Source: an uncultured Prevotella sp. (lineage in GTDB: Bacteria; Bacteroidota; Bacteroidia; Bacteroidales; Bacteroidaceae). From it: DNA of 9,021 nt. Positions 1 through 5,493 of this stretch are shown piece by piece; position 1 is the stretch's first letter; each line of letters starts with the position of its first letter. The stretch lies in NCBI GenBank assembly GCA_945827565.1, contig CALZNR010000033.1, positions 1 to 9,021 on the forward strand. The letters run 5' to 3'. Under the pieces are notes generated by a model. That model worked only from the letters and a program-made list of their open reading frames with translations, was not told the DNA's origin and searched no databases. A program made the position numbers and the translations under genes.

Positions 1-45
1 ACACACTGCATATCGTCGGCAGCGTCAGATGTGTATAAGAGACAG
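1..45 (+). other. Illumina Nextera adapter sequence with i5 index (artefact)
   Basis: Bases 1-4 match the end of the P5 flow-cell adapter (ACAC). Bases 5-12 (ACTGCATA) match the Nextera i5 index 506. Bases 13-45 are an exact match to the Nextera read-1 transposase adapter, whose last 19 bases (27-45) are the Tn5 mosaic end. This is library sequence left on the contig end by adapter read-through, not a chromosomal Tn5 remnant: a natural mosaic end would not be preceded by the sequencing-primer site and an index. Any reading frame that starts here is false. Confidence 0.98.
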
Positions 46-398
46 AGATAGGCTTGGTGCTGTTCCTTGCAAGTGTGGGCATCAAAGCGGGAGCAGGATT
101 CTGGGAGACTGTGGTACAGGGCGACGGACTGAAGTATGTGGGCACTGGTTTCCTCATCACAGTGATTCCCATCCTTATTATCGGTACACTGGCACGCCTG
201 AAGTTCAAATTCAACTACTTCACTATCATGGGTATGCTTGCAGGAACCTATACCGACCCACCCGCATTGGCATACGCCAACCAGTCGTGCTCCAAGGAGG
301 CACCTGCCGTGGGCTATTCCACGGTATATCCTCTCAGCATGTTCCTGCGTATTCTCACCGCCCAGATCATCATCTTGCTGGGATGCGGAGCTATCTAA
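46..398 (+). CDS. AspT/YidE/YbjL-family transporter, C-terminal fragment
   Basis: The 5' part is cut off by the contig end. The open frame begins at base 48 ([15 protein letters not shown]) and ends in TAA at 396-398, leaving about 116 residues. This corresponds to the last part of the second membrane half of the aspartate:alanine exchanger (AAEx) family. Visible marks are the [14 protein letters not shown] helix, a helix around [18 protein letters not shown], the re-entrant-like segment [18 protein letters not shown], and the closing [22 protein letters not shown] helix. Full-length members have about 550 residues with TrkA-C domains in the middle, which would lie upstream of the contig end. 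Known family members exchange aspartate/alanine (AspT) or export succinate (SucE of Corynebacterium); the substrate here cannot be read from the fragment. It lies 56 bp upstream of the decarboxylase genes in the same direction, with no promoter motif visible between, so co-transcription is possible. The TTG at 54 is not a real start. Confidence 0.85.
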
Positions 399-454
399 CC
401 TGCATCAAAGAAACATCGTTTAATCATCATCAACAACATAATCAACTAATCGCA

Positions 455-1429
455 ATGAAAAAACTCGGACTTCTGTTAGGGGCCTTGCTGGTTATCTCGC
501 CTACTCTGGTGTTCGGCCAATTGGAAAAGAGCATCAAGCTAAACGAGATAATGACACGCAACACAGCCAGCATACAGGATGAATACGGGACTCGTGGAGC
601 ATGGATAGAGATTGCCAACATCTCTCACACCACCTACAACATCAGAGGAATGTACATCACCACTGACCGCTCGGTACTCAACGCATCGCTTAGCGCACCC
701 GAGCGCATTAAGAGGATGAGCATCATTCCCAATGGAGAACCTCGCACATCACTGAACGGCAGGCAACATTTGGTATTTTTCTGCAACAGCATTCCCGCTC
801 GCGGCTCGTTGCATCTCACCACTCCTGTTCCCACTGATGAACCTGTATGGGTGGCACTTTACAACGGCAACGGTGTGGATCTCATCGACTCTGTCACAGT
901 GCCTGTGTTGGCAGACAACCAATCATTTGGCCGCATCAGCGACGGAGACACACGCTGGGAGGTGAAAGAAGAAGATGCCGTTACGCCTGACATCTCAAAT
1001 AGTATTGCACAGAGCGAATCAAAAATCGAGAAACTGAAGCGTGAAGATCCTCATGGTTTCGGTATCACCGTACTTTCCATGGGCATTGTGTTCTTCTGCT
1101 TGGCACTTCTGTTCCTGTTCTTCTATTTCTTCGGTCTGTTCATGAAGCATCGCTCTAAGGTGAAGAAAGTGACAGAACTGCAACCGCTGAAAGCTGGCGT
1201 GAAGACTGTGGAGAAGACTGTGGAGATTGGTCACAAAACGAATGTGATACTGCAAGACGGTCTGAAGTCAAAGGGTATTGACAAGGAGATTTACATTGCT
1301 GTCATAGCCATGGCCCTCAAAGAATATCAGGATGACGTGCACGATGTGGAAAGTGGTATCATCACCATCAAGCCCAAGAACACAGACTGGAGCAACGAAT
1401 ACAATCAGATGACTCAGTTCCATGAATAA
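455..1429 (+). CDS. oadG: Na+-pumping decarboxylase gamma subunit (OadG family) with N-terminal lamin-tail domain
   Basis: The product has 324 residues. It opens with a signal peptide (MKKLGLLLGALLVISPTLVFG, cleavage near residue 21). A lamin-tail-like beta domain follows (about 28-170), marked by KLNEIMTRN and by GAWIEIANIS. Then come one strong membrane helix (about 203-229) and a cytoplasmic tail in which MALKEYQDDVHD matches the C-terminal OadG-type segment. The gamma subunit normally anchors and assembles the decarboxylase in the inner membrane; classical OadG proteins have only about 80-100 residues. By topology the lamin-tail part would be periplasmic. The ATG at 455 was chosen because it gives the signal peptide; the frame stays open upstream into the adapter, but that extension is spurious. 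The biotin-carrier gene begins 48 bp downstream. A 12-bp perfect tandem repeat encodes KTVEKTVE in the tail. The family call is firm, while the role of the lamin-tail domain is unknown. Confidence 0.88.
   Translation: MKKLGLLLGALLVISPTLVFGQLEKSIKLNEIMTRNTASIQDEYGTRGAWIEIANISHTTYNIRGMYITTDRSVLNASLSAPERIKRMSIIPNGEPRTSLNGRQHLVFFCNSIPARGSLHLTTPVPTDEPVWVALYNGNGVDLIDSVTVPVLADNQSFGRISDGDTRWEVKEEDAVTPDISNSIAQSESKIEKLKREDPHGFGITVLSMGIVFFCLALLFLFFYFFGLFMKHRSKVKKVTELQPLKAGVKTVEKTVEIGHKTNVILQDGLKSKGIDKEIYIAVIAMALKEYQDDVHDVESGIITIKPKNTDWSNEYNQMTQFHE
1201..1224 (+). repeat. 12-bp tandem duplication inside oadG
   Basis: The unit GAAGACTGTGGA occurs twice in direct succession (1201-1212 and 1213-1224). It is in frame and contributes to the juxtamembrane segment V-K-T-V-E-K-T-V-E. 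It is probably a small slippage duplication that lengthens a charged helix by four residues. Confidence 0.8.
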
Positions 1430-1439
1430 GACCATCTCG

Positions 1440-1470
1440 AATAAAAATCATTCACTAACAATAAAAATCA
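1440..1470 (+). repeat. 11-bp direct repeat in the oadG-biotin carrier spacer
   Basis: AATAAAAATCA occurs at 1440-1450 and again at 1460-1470, 20 bp apart, in the 48-bp spacer upstream of the ATG at 1478. No Shine-Dalgarno sequence is seen in this spacer. A-rich leaders of this kind are typical upstream of Bacteroidetes start codons. The repeat could be a duplicated translation-enhancing segment or chance in low-complexity sequence. Confidence 0.6.
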
Positions 1471-1477
1471 GATTATC

Positions 1478-1927
1478 ATGAACAAATATCAATATACCGT
1501 TCAAGGAGTAGATTACGACGTTGAAATAGAGGAAGTAGAGGGCAATCTTGCCAAAGTAAAGGTCAATGGCATCCCCTTTGAAGTAGAGTTGAAACAGCCT
1601 ATCAATGCAGCACGCGCCATCACCAAGCCCAAGGTAGCAGCCCCACAACCCGCAGCACCTGCACCACGCCCTGTAGTGGCGCCAGTGGCAGCAGCGCCAG
1701 TAAGTAGCGGAGCTGGCACTCCACTGAAGGCTCCCCTGCCTGGCACCATCACCTCTATTGCTGTCAAGGTGGGCGACAAGGTAAACATGGGAGACACCGT
1801 ACTGGTACTCGAAGCCATGAAGATGCAGAACAACATCGAGGCAGAACAGTCGGGAACCATCACTTCCATCGCTGTTAATCCTGGTGACTCTGTAATGGAG
1901 GGCACCGTATTGCTTACCATTGAATAA
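1478..1927 (+). CDS. Biotin carboxyl carrier subunit of the decarboxylase (MmdC-like)
   Basis: The product has 149 residues. It carries the biotin that shuttles the carboxyl group from the alpha-subunit active site to the membrane beta subunit. An N-terminal beta segment (1-45) is followed by a Pro/Ala-rich flexible linker (about 51-80) and a biotinyl domain (about 81-149). That domain contains the EAMKM motif at 112-116, so Lys115 is the predicted biotinylation site; the hairpin motifs APLPGTI and VNPGDSV are also present. A free-standing carrier points to a methylmalonyl-CoA- or glutaconyl-CoA-decarboxylase-type complex, because classical oxaloacetate decarboxylase has its biotin domain fused to the alpha subunit. 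The gene lies between the gamma and beta subunit genes, the latter 11 bp downstream, so it is almost certainly co-transcribed and translated with them. A biotin carrier of a cytoplasmic carboxylase is less likely given these neighbours. Confidence 0.93.
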   Translation: MNKYQYTVQGVDYDVEIEEVEGNLAKVKVNGIPFEVELKQPINAARAITKPKVAAPQPAAPAPRPVVAPVAAAPVSSGAGTPLKAPLPGTITSIAVKVGDKVNMGDTVLVLEAMKMQNNIEAEQSGTITSIAVNPGDSVMEGTVLLTIE

Positions 1928-1938
1928 ACAGGAACGCC

Positions 1939-3096
1939 ATGGGATTTACTAATTTTATAGTTGATAACTTCAACGAGTTCCTTACCTACACTGGCTTTGC
2001 CAATGCCACTGAGGGCAACCTCGTGATGATTGCTGTAGGTATTATCCTCATTTACCTGGCAATCAAGAAAGATTTTGAACCCCTGTTGCTCATTCCCATC
2101 GGTTTGGGCATCATACTTGGCAATATTCCCTTCCGTGCAGATGCCGGACTGGAAATAGGACTTTATGAAGACAATTCCGTGCTCAACATCTTCTATCAAG
2201 GTGTGCGCATGGGATGGTATCCGCCATTGGTGTTCCTTGGCATCGGTGCCATGACCGACTTCTCTGCACTCATCGCCAATCCCAAACTGGTACTCATTGG
2301 TGCAGCAGCACAGTTTGGTATCTTCGGTGCTTACATGACGGCTCTTGCACTTGGCTTTGAGCCTAATCAGGCTGCGGGTATCGCCATCATTGGTGGTGCC
2401 GACGGCCCTACCGCCATCTTCCTTTCATCTAAGTTATGCCCCAATCTGATGGGTGCCATCGCTGTGTGTGCCTACTCATACATGGCACTTGTTCCACTTA
2501 TCCAGCCTGTAGTGATGCGCCTGCTCACCACTAAGAAAGAGCGTCTTATCCGCATGAAGCCAGTACGAGAGGTGAGCCAAACAGAGCGTATTCTCTTCCC
2601 CATCATTGGTTTGCTGCTCACTACCTTTATCGTGCCTTCTGGTCTGCCGCTGTTGGGCATGTTGTTCTTCGGCAACCTGCTCAAAGAATCGGGCAAGACA
2701 ACCCGACTTGCAAAAACTGCTGGTGCAGCACTCAACGACATCGTGGTCATCTTGCTGGGACTTACCGTGGGATGCTCCACACAAGCAAGCGAATTTCTTA
2801 CCCAGAACACACTGTTCATCTTCTTGGTGGGTGCCTGCGCTTTCGTGGTGGCCACTGCCAGCGGTGTGTGCTTCGTAAAAGTGATGAACCTGTTCCTGTC
2901 TAAAGACAACAAGATAAACCCCTTGATTGGCAATGCAGGTGTGTCTGCCGTTCCAATGAGTGCACGTATCAGCAACAACCTGGGACTGGAGTACGACCGC
3001 CATAACTTCCTGTTGATGCATGCTATGGGTCCCAATGTGGCAGGTGTAATTGGTTCAGCGGTAGCTGCCGGTGCGTTGCTCGGATTCTTATCGTAA
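1939..3096 (+). CDS. oadB: Na+-translocating decarboxylase beta subunit (OadB/MmdB family)
   Basis: The product has 385 residues and is a polytopic inner-membrane protein. It decarboxylates carboxybiotin and couples this to Na+ export. The key family residues are present. D155 lies in GGADGPT (152-158), matching D203 of Klebsiella OadB. Y181 in AYSYMALVPLIQP matches Y229. N327, G331, S336 and R343 in NPLIGNAGVSAVPMSAR match N373, G377, S382 and R389. The subunit is therefore expected to be active. The length is close to bacterial MmdB proteins. The start follows the biotin-carrier stop by 11 bp and has an AGGA 5 nt upstream, one of the few Shine-Dalgarno-like sites in the window. The substrate acid is set by the alpha subunit, which is not in the window, so methylmalonyl-CoA, oxaloacetate and glutaconyl-CoA versions cannot be separated here. 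Confidence 0.96.
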   Translation: MGFTNFIVDNFNEFLTYTGFANATEGNLVMIAVGIILIYLAIKKDFEPLLLIPIGLGIILGNIPFRADAGLEIGLYEDNSVLNIFYQGVRMGWYPPLVFLGIGAMTDFSALIANPKLVLIGAAAQFGIFGAYMTALALGFEPNQAAGIAIIGGADGPTAIFLSSKLCPNLMGAIAVCAYSYMALVPLIQPVVMRLLTTKKERLIRMKPVREVSQTERILFPIIGLLLTTFIVPSGLPLLGMLFFGNLLKESGKTTRLAKTAGAALNDIVVILLGLTVGCSTQASEFLTQNTLFIFLVGACAFVVATASGVCFVKVMNLFLSKDNKINPLIGNAGVSAVPMSARISNNLGLEYDRHNFLLMHAMGPNVAGVIGSAVAAGALLGFLS

Positions 3097-3099
3097 GCC

Positions 3100-3705
3100 A
3101 TGATGCAGGCACCACACATAGCCATTATAGACACCAATACGCTGGCAATGATGGGAATGAAAGCCATTCTTCATCAAGTGATGCCTACCCTTGAAATAGA
3201 CTGCTTCGGGTCGTTTGGCGAACTTTCCGCCAACGCTCCGGAGCGTTTTTTTCATTACTTTGTGTCGTTAGAAATTATGCTTGGCCATCGAGCTTTCTTT
3301 GTGGCTCACAAGCACAAGACTATCGTACTCACCCTTTCTACGGAGTCATATTCACAAGTGAGCGAATTTCACAGTCTGTGTGTCAACGTGCCAGAACAGC
3401 ATCTTGTCAAAGCACTGCTTGCCATGGTGCAGCAAGCACACGCTCACGGCAAAAACATCCCCCCACAGCACATCCAGCAAGCCATTCCCTCACCCAGCGT
3501 ACAACTCACAAGGCGAGAAATTGACGTGATGGTACTGATTGTGCAGGGATGTATCAACAAGGAGATTGCCGACAAACTTAATATTGGACTGACCACCGTG
3601 GTGACCCACCGTAAGAACGTGATGGAAAAGTTAGGCATCAAAAGTGTTTCTGCCCTCACTATCTATGCTGTGACCCACGGATATGTAGATATCAACAGCA
3701 TTTGA
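3100..3705 (+). CDS. LuxR-type HTH regulator with degenerate receiver-like domain
   Basis: The product has 201 residues. Residues about 5-115 resemble a response-regulator receiver (HIAIIDTNTLAMMGMKAIL at the start, TIVLTLST in the middle). The expected phospho-acceptor Asp is absent: FHYFVSLEIM has Ser56 near that place. The conserved Lys near residue 100 is not evident, so control by phosphorylation is unlikely. Residues about 136-198 form a GerE/LuxR DNA-binding domain (LTRREIDVM, GCINKEIADKLNIG, TTVVTHRKNVMEKLGI). About 34 of 66 positions are identical by eye to the HTH of the hemerythrin regulator at 4481-5434. The gene starts 3 bp after the oadB stop, which suggests read-through from the decarboxylase operon. 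Two consecutive ATG codons (3100 and 3103) leave the exact start open by one residue. A terminator-like hairpin lies inside the gene. Targets are unknown; the decarboxylase operon is a natural guess. Confidence 0.85.
   Translation: MMQAPHIAIIDTNTLAMMGMKAILHQVMPTLEIDCFGSFGELSANAPERFFHYFVSLEIMLGHRAFFVAHKHKTIVLTLSTESYSQVSEFHSLCVNVPEQHLVKALLAMVQQAHAHGKNIPPQHIQQAIPSPSVQLTRREIDVMVLIVQGCINKEIADKLNIGLTTVVTHRKNVMEKLGIKSVSALTIYAVTHGYVDINSI
3232..3252 (+). terminator. Terminator-like hairpin inside the regulator gene
   Basis: AACGCTCCGGAGCGTT (3232-3247) is a perfect 16-bp palindrome. It can form a 6-bp stem with a CCGG loop and runs into seven T residues (3246-3252). This is the shape of an intrinsic terminator on the plus strand, but it sits about 130 nt inside an intact coding frame (N-A-P-E-R-F-F). 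It could reduce transcription from the decarboxylase genes into the regulator. The stem is short, and active translation would mask it, so function is uncertain. Confidence 0.45.
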
Positions 3706-3750
3706 TCAACACTGCTTTCATTTTCCTGATTGCCAAAGATGGGTTGAATT

Positions 3751-4347
3751 TCAGCCCTGTTTTACGAACTTGCGCACCTTGCGCAGCGCTTTGTCACGTA
3801 TCTGTCTCACCCTTTCACGCTTCAGTCCCATCTCCGAAGCTATCTCGGCAAGGGTGATTTTAGTGGTTCCCACACCGTAGAAGCGCATCATCACCTCACG
3901 TTCTCGGTCAGGAAGCGTTTCCATGGCAGCGGTTAGTTGGTCGTTCACCACATTCTGGTAGAGCATATAATCGGCTTCAGGTACACTGGTGTCTGCCATA
4001 AAACTCATCAGGTTCACATTCTCACGCCCACCAATCGGTGCATCCATAGACAGGGATTTGCCCTTTTGACGTGAACCAGCCACTGTCTTTTGACTTATTA
4101 CAGGTTTCACAAGCGCCTGCTGTTGCAACGCATGCTCCATGCTCTTTTCTATAATATGGGTGGCAAATGCTGCAAAGCCTCCCTTGGTAGCGTCGTAGTT
4201 GCCCGCAGCCTTCATCAGGCCCACATAGCCCTCACTCACCAAGTCATCCATTTCCACGCCATTGTCTCGAAAGCGTTTGGCAATCGCCACCACCAGTCCC
4301 ATATTGTCGGTCACAAGTTTGTCCTGTTTCTTTTTGTTCTCATCCAT
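3751..4347 (-). CDS. Compact sigma-70-family RNA polymerase sigma factor
   Basis: The product has 198 residues from the ATG at 4347. Residues about 9-77 correspond to sigma region 2 (DKLVTDNMGLVVAIAKRF, then DDLVSEGYVGLMKAAGNYD). The sequence SLSMDAPIGG...SFMADTSVPEAD (about 99-126) resembles region 3.2. Residues about 138-195 form region 4 with its HTH (LPDREREVMMRFYGVG, LAEIASEMGLKRERVRQIRDKALRKVRKF). Region 1.1 is absent, and the part usually contacting the -10 element reads FATHIIEKSMEHALQQ without the aromatic/WW signature of primary sigmas. This is therefore an alternative factor, not the housekeeping one. The frame opens further upstream to an ATG at 4488, but that extension crosses a promoter and terminator hairpin and does not look like sigma sequence. 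The gene converges on the regulator at 3100-3705 with a 45-bp gap that holds no clear terminator. Its regulon is unknown. Confidence 0.88.
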   Translation of the reverse strand: MDENKKKQDKLVTDNMGLVVAIAKRFRDNGVEMDDLVSEGYVGLMKAAGNYDATKGGFAAFATHIIEKSMEHALQQQALVKPVISQKTVAGSRQKGKSLSMDAPIGGRENVNLMSFMADTSVPEADYMLYQNVVNDQLTAAMETLPDREREVMMRFYGVGTTKITLAEIASEMGLKRERVRQIRDKALRKVRKFVKQG

Positions 4348-4364
4348 GGCATATCCTATTAGGT

Positions 4365-4388
4365 GCGGCGATACACGTTGCTCACCGC
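4365..4388 (-). promoter_or_regulatory. Second hairpin in the sigma-factor 5' leader
   Basis: On the minus strand GCGGTGA (4388-4382) can pair with TCGCCGC (4371-4365), including one G-U pair, around a 10-nt loop. It ends 17 nt before the sigma-gene ATG at 4347, close enough to affect ribosome access. No known riboswitch or RNA thermometer class is recognised. Confidence 0.4.
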
Positions 4389-4394
4389 CTTTAT

Positions 4395-4428
4395 AAAAAA
4401 CATTGCCCAACAAATCGGTTAGGCAATG
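4395..4428 (-). terminator. Intrinsic terminator after the hemerythrin-HTH gene
   Basis: On the minus strand CATTGCC-T-AAC (4428-4418) pairs with GTT-G-GGCAATG (4411-4401), with one T-G wobble. This gives an 11-bp stem with a 6-nt loop, followed directly by six T residues (4400-4395). It begins 53 nt after the TAG stop of the gene at 4481-5434. Stem, loop size and T-run all fit a Rho-independent terminator. Confidence 0.75.
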
Positions 4429-4460
4429 CAAATATAAGGTTAAAAATCGTGATTTCCAAA
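4429..4460 (-). promoter_or_regulatory. Bacteroidetes-type promoter for the sigma-factor gene
   Basis: On the minus strand TATATTTG (4436-4429) matches the -7 consensus TAnnTTTG of Bacteroidetes, with a TTTG -33 element at 4460-4457 and a 20-bp spacer. Transcription would begin near 4425, about 75-80 nt upstream of the ATG at 4347. The start point falls inside the terminator stem of the upstream gene, so the two elements share bases. This placement supports 4347, not 4488, as the translation start. Confidence 0.75.
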
Positions 4461-4480
4461 AGTAGGCTTTGCTTTTTTCT

Positions 4481-5434
4481 CTACACATCGTTCAGTGTCA
4501 CCAAACCATTGACAATGGCATAGATGGTAAGTCCTGCCGCACTGCGTATCTGTAGTTTTCGGGCAATATTCCTTCGATGCGTGAGCACCGTATTGGTAGA
4601 GATGCAGAGGTGGTCGGCAATTTCCTTATTCGACATGCCCTGCACCAAACTGATCACCACATCACGCTCCCTGTCTGACAGTGCTTCACCATTGTCACTG
4701 CCTCCCTGCATCATCATCTTGGAGATGTTTCTCGACACATCGCTTTGGCGTACATATTGTTCCATTCTGCGTACAGCGGGTGCAAACACATTTTCCTCCA
4801 CCTGACAGTGCAGCGCCAACCACTCCTCATTATTATATATATCGTGCAGCGCAGCCATCAGTTTATTGTTTCTCTCCGTATCTCCAGGCAGATATTTGAT
4901 AATGAGTGTCTTGATTTCCTTCAGATGAGCATTTGCATCCGAGTGCTTGCGGATAAACACGTCCACACTGTAGCCGTCGGTCACCTTGCCTCCGAGTAAA
5001 GCATCTACATAGGGAAACAACATTCGCTCTTCATACATCATGTGCTCATGTATCTCTTGGGCATAATCGTCATAGAGTTTGAGTATCAGACCGCCCAACT
5101 TGCTCGATTCATCTATGCTCTCCTGCAACTCGCGCCGTATGAAAGGCAACTGAAAACCAAGGAAATATACATGACTTGCTTTGAGATAATGCAGCAAGGT
5201 GGGTACCGACAACTGAGCGTCATCCTCAAAGTTTCCATGACCGTTGATGGTATAGTTCACCACCGCAAGAAAGGTATAGGTGTCCACGCCATTGTCTTTG
5301 CAGGTCTCATCCACAGTTTTGTCACCAAAGCCAAGATTGATGCCAAAACTTCCCAGAGACTGCAACAGGTTGTAGTTGTCTTTAATGAGCGATATCATTT
5401 TATCGCCTGCCTCATATATCTTTTGGGTTTTCAT
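4481..5434 (-). CDS. Hemerythrin-domain sensor fused to LuxR-type HTH regulator
   Basis: The product has 317 residues from the ATG at 5434. Residues about 13-62 resemble the DUF542/ScdA_N domain of iron-sulfur repair proteins (YtfE/ScdA): LGSFGINLGFGDKTVDETC. The double-cysteine motif of that domain is replaced by FGDKT. Residues about 75-235 form a hemerythrin-like four-helix domain. All six likely diiron ligands are visible: H88 (SHVYFLGFQLP), H131 and E135 (HMMYEERMLFP), H164 (RKHSDANAHL), H209 and E213 (HCQVEENVFAP). Residues about 251-313 form a LuxR/GerE HTH (LSDRERDVVISLVQG, SNKEIADHL, TVLTHRRNIARKL). This architecture suggests a one-component regulator that reads O2, NO or redox state through a diiron centre. 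The frame opens 11 codons further upstream at a GTG (5467), but that codon lies inside a palindrome and the ATG fits family starts better. The gene has its own promoter upstream and a terminator at 4395-4428. Confidence 0.87.
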   Translation of the reverse strand: MKTQKIYEAGDKMISLIKDNYNLLQSLGSFGINLGFGDKTVDETCKDNGVDTYTFLAVVNYTINGHGNFEDDAQLSVPTLLHYLKASHVYFLGFQLPFIRRELQESIDESSKLGGLILKLYDDYAQEIHEHMMYEERMLFPYVDALLGGKVTDGYSVDVFIRKHSDANAHLKEIKTLIIKYLPGDTERNNKLMAALHDIYNNEEWLALHCQVEENVFAPAVRRMEQYVRQSDVSRNISKMMMQGGSDNGEALSDRERDVVISLVQGMSNKEIADHLCISTNTVLTHRRNIARKLQIRSAAGLTIYAIVNGLVTLNDV

Positions 5435-5461
5435 TCCTTTATCATCATGGTTGTATATCTT

Positions 5462-5473
5462 CAGCACGTGCTG
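5462..5473. promoter_or_regulatory. Perfect 12-bp palindrome, candidate operator
   Basis: CAGCACGTGCTG is a perfect inverted repeat between the promoter and the ATG of the hemerythrin-HTH gene, about 15-27 nt after the predicted transcription start. Dimeric LuxR-type regulators bind symmetric sites of this size, so it could be an autoregulatory operator. No second copy was seen in the other intergenic regions of the window. Confidence 0.4.
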
Positions 5474-5493
5474 TTGCCACGCAAAACACGAGA

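Noticed and set aside
27..45. Tn5 mosaic end as a sign of a natural transposon
   Set aside because: It is preceded directly by the Illumina read-1 primer site and an i5 index, so it comes from library preparation.
29..454. Long open frame extending oadG upstream into the start of the window
   Set aside because: Its first codons lie in Nextera adapter sequence, and the stretch overlaps the transporter frame, which has clear family sequence. A signal peptide begins exactly at the ATG at 455.
1513..2199. 228-codon minus-strand open frame across the biotin-carrier and beta-subunit genes
   Set aside because: It is the antisense shadow of two well-supported genes and its product shows no recognisable domain.
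2472..3167. Overlapping minus-strand frames opposite oadB
   Set aside because: They lie opposite conserved OadB motifs with all catalytic residues intact; the translations look like antisense composition, not a protein family.
3697..3750. Bidirectional terminator between the convergent regulator and sigma genes
   Set aside because: Only weak pairing (AGCA with TGCT, and a TTGATCAA palindrome over the stop) is seen, with no convincing stem plus T-run on either strand.
4348..4488. N-terminal extension of the sigma factor to the ATG at 4488
   Set aside because: The extension crosses a consensus promoter and an intrinsic terminator and overlaps the stop region of the upstream gene. Sigma-like sequence begins only after the ATG at 4347.
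5435..5467. GTG start for the hemerythrin-HTH protein
   Set aside because: The GTG lies inside the 12-bp palindrome, and the 11 added residues add nothing to the family domain; the ATG at 5434 is the better start.
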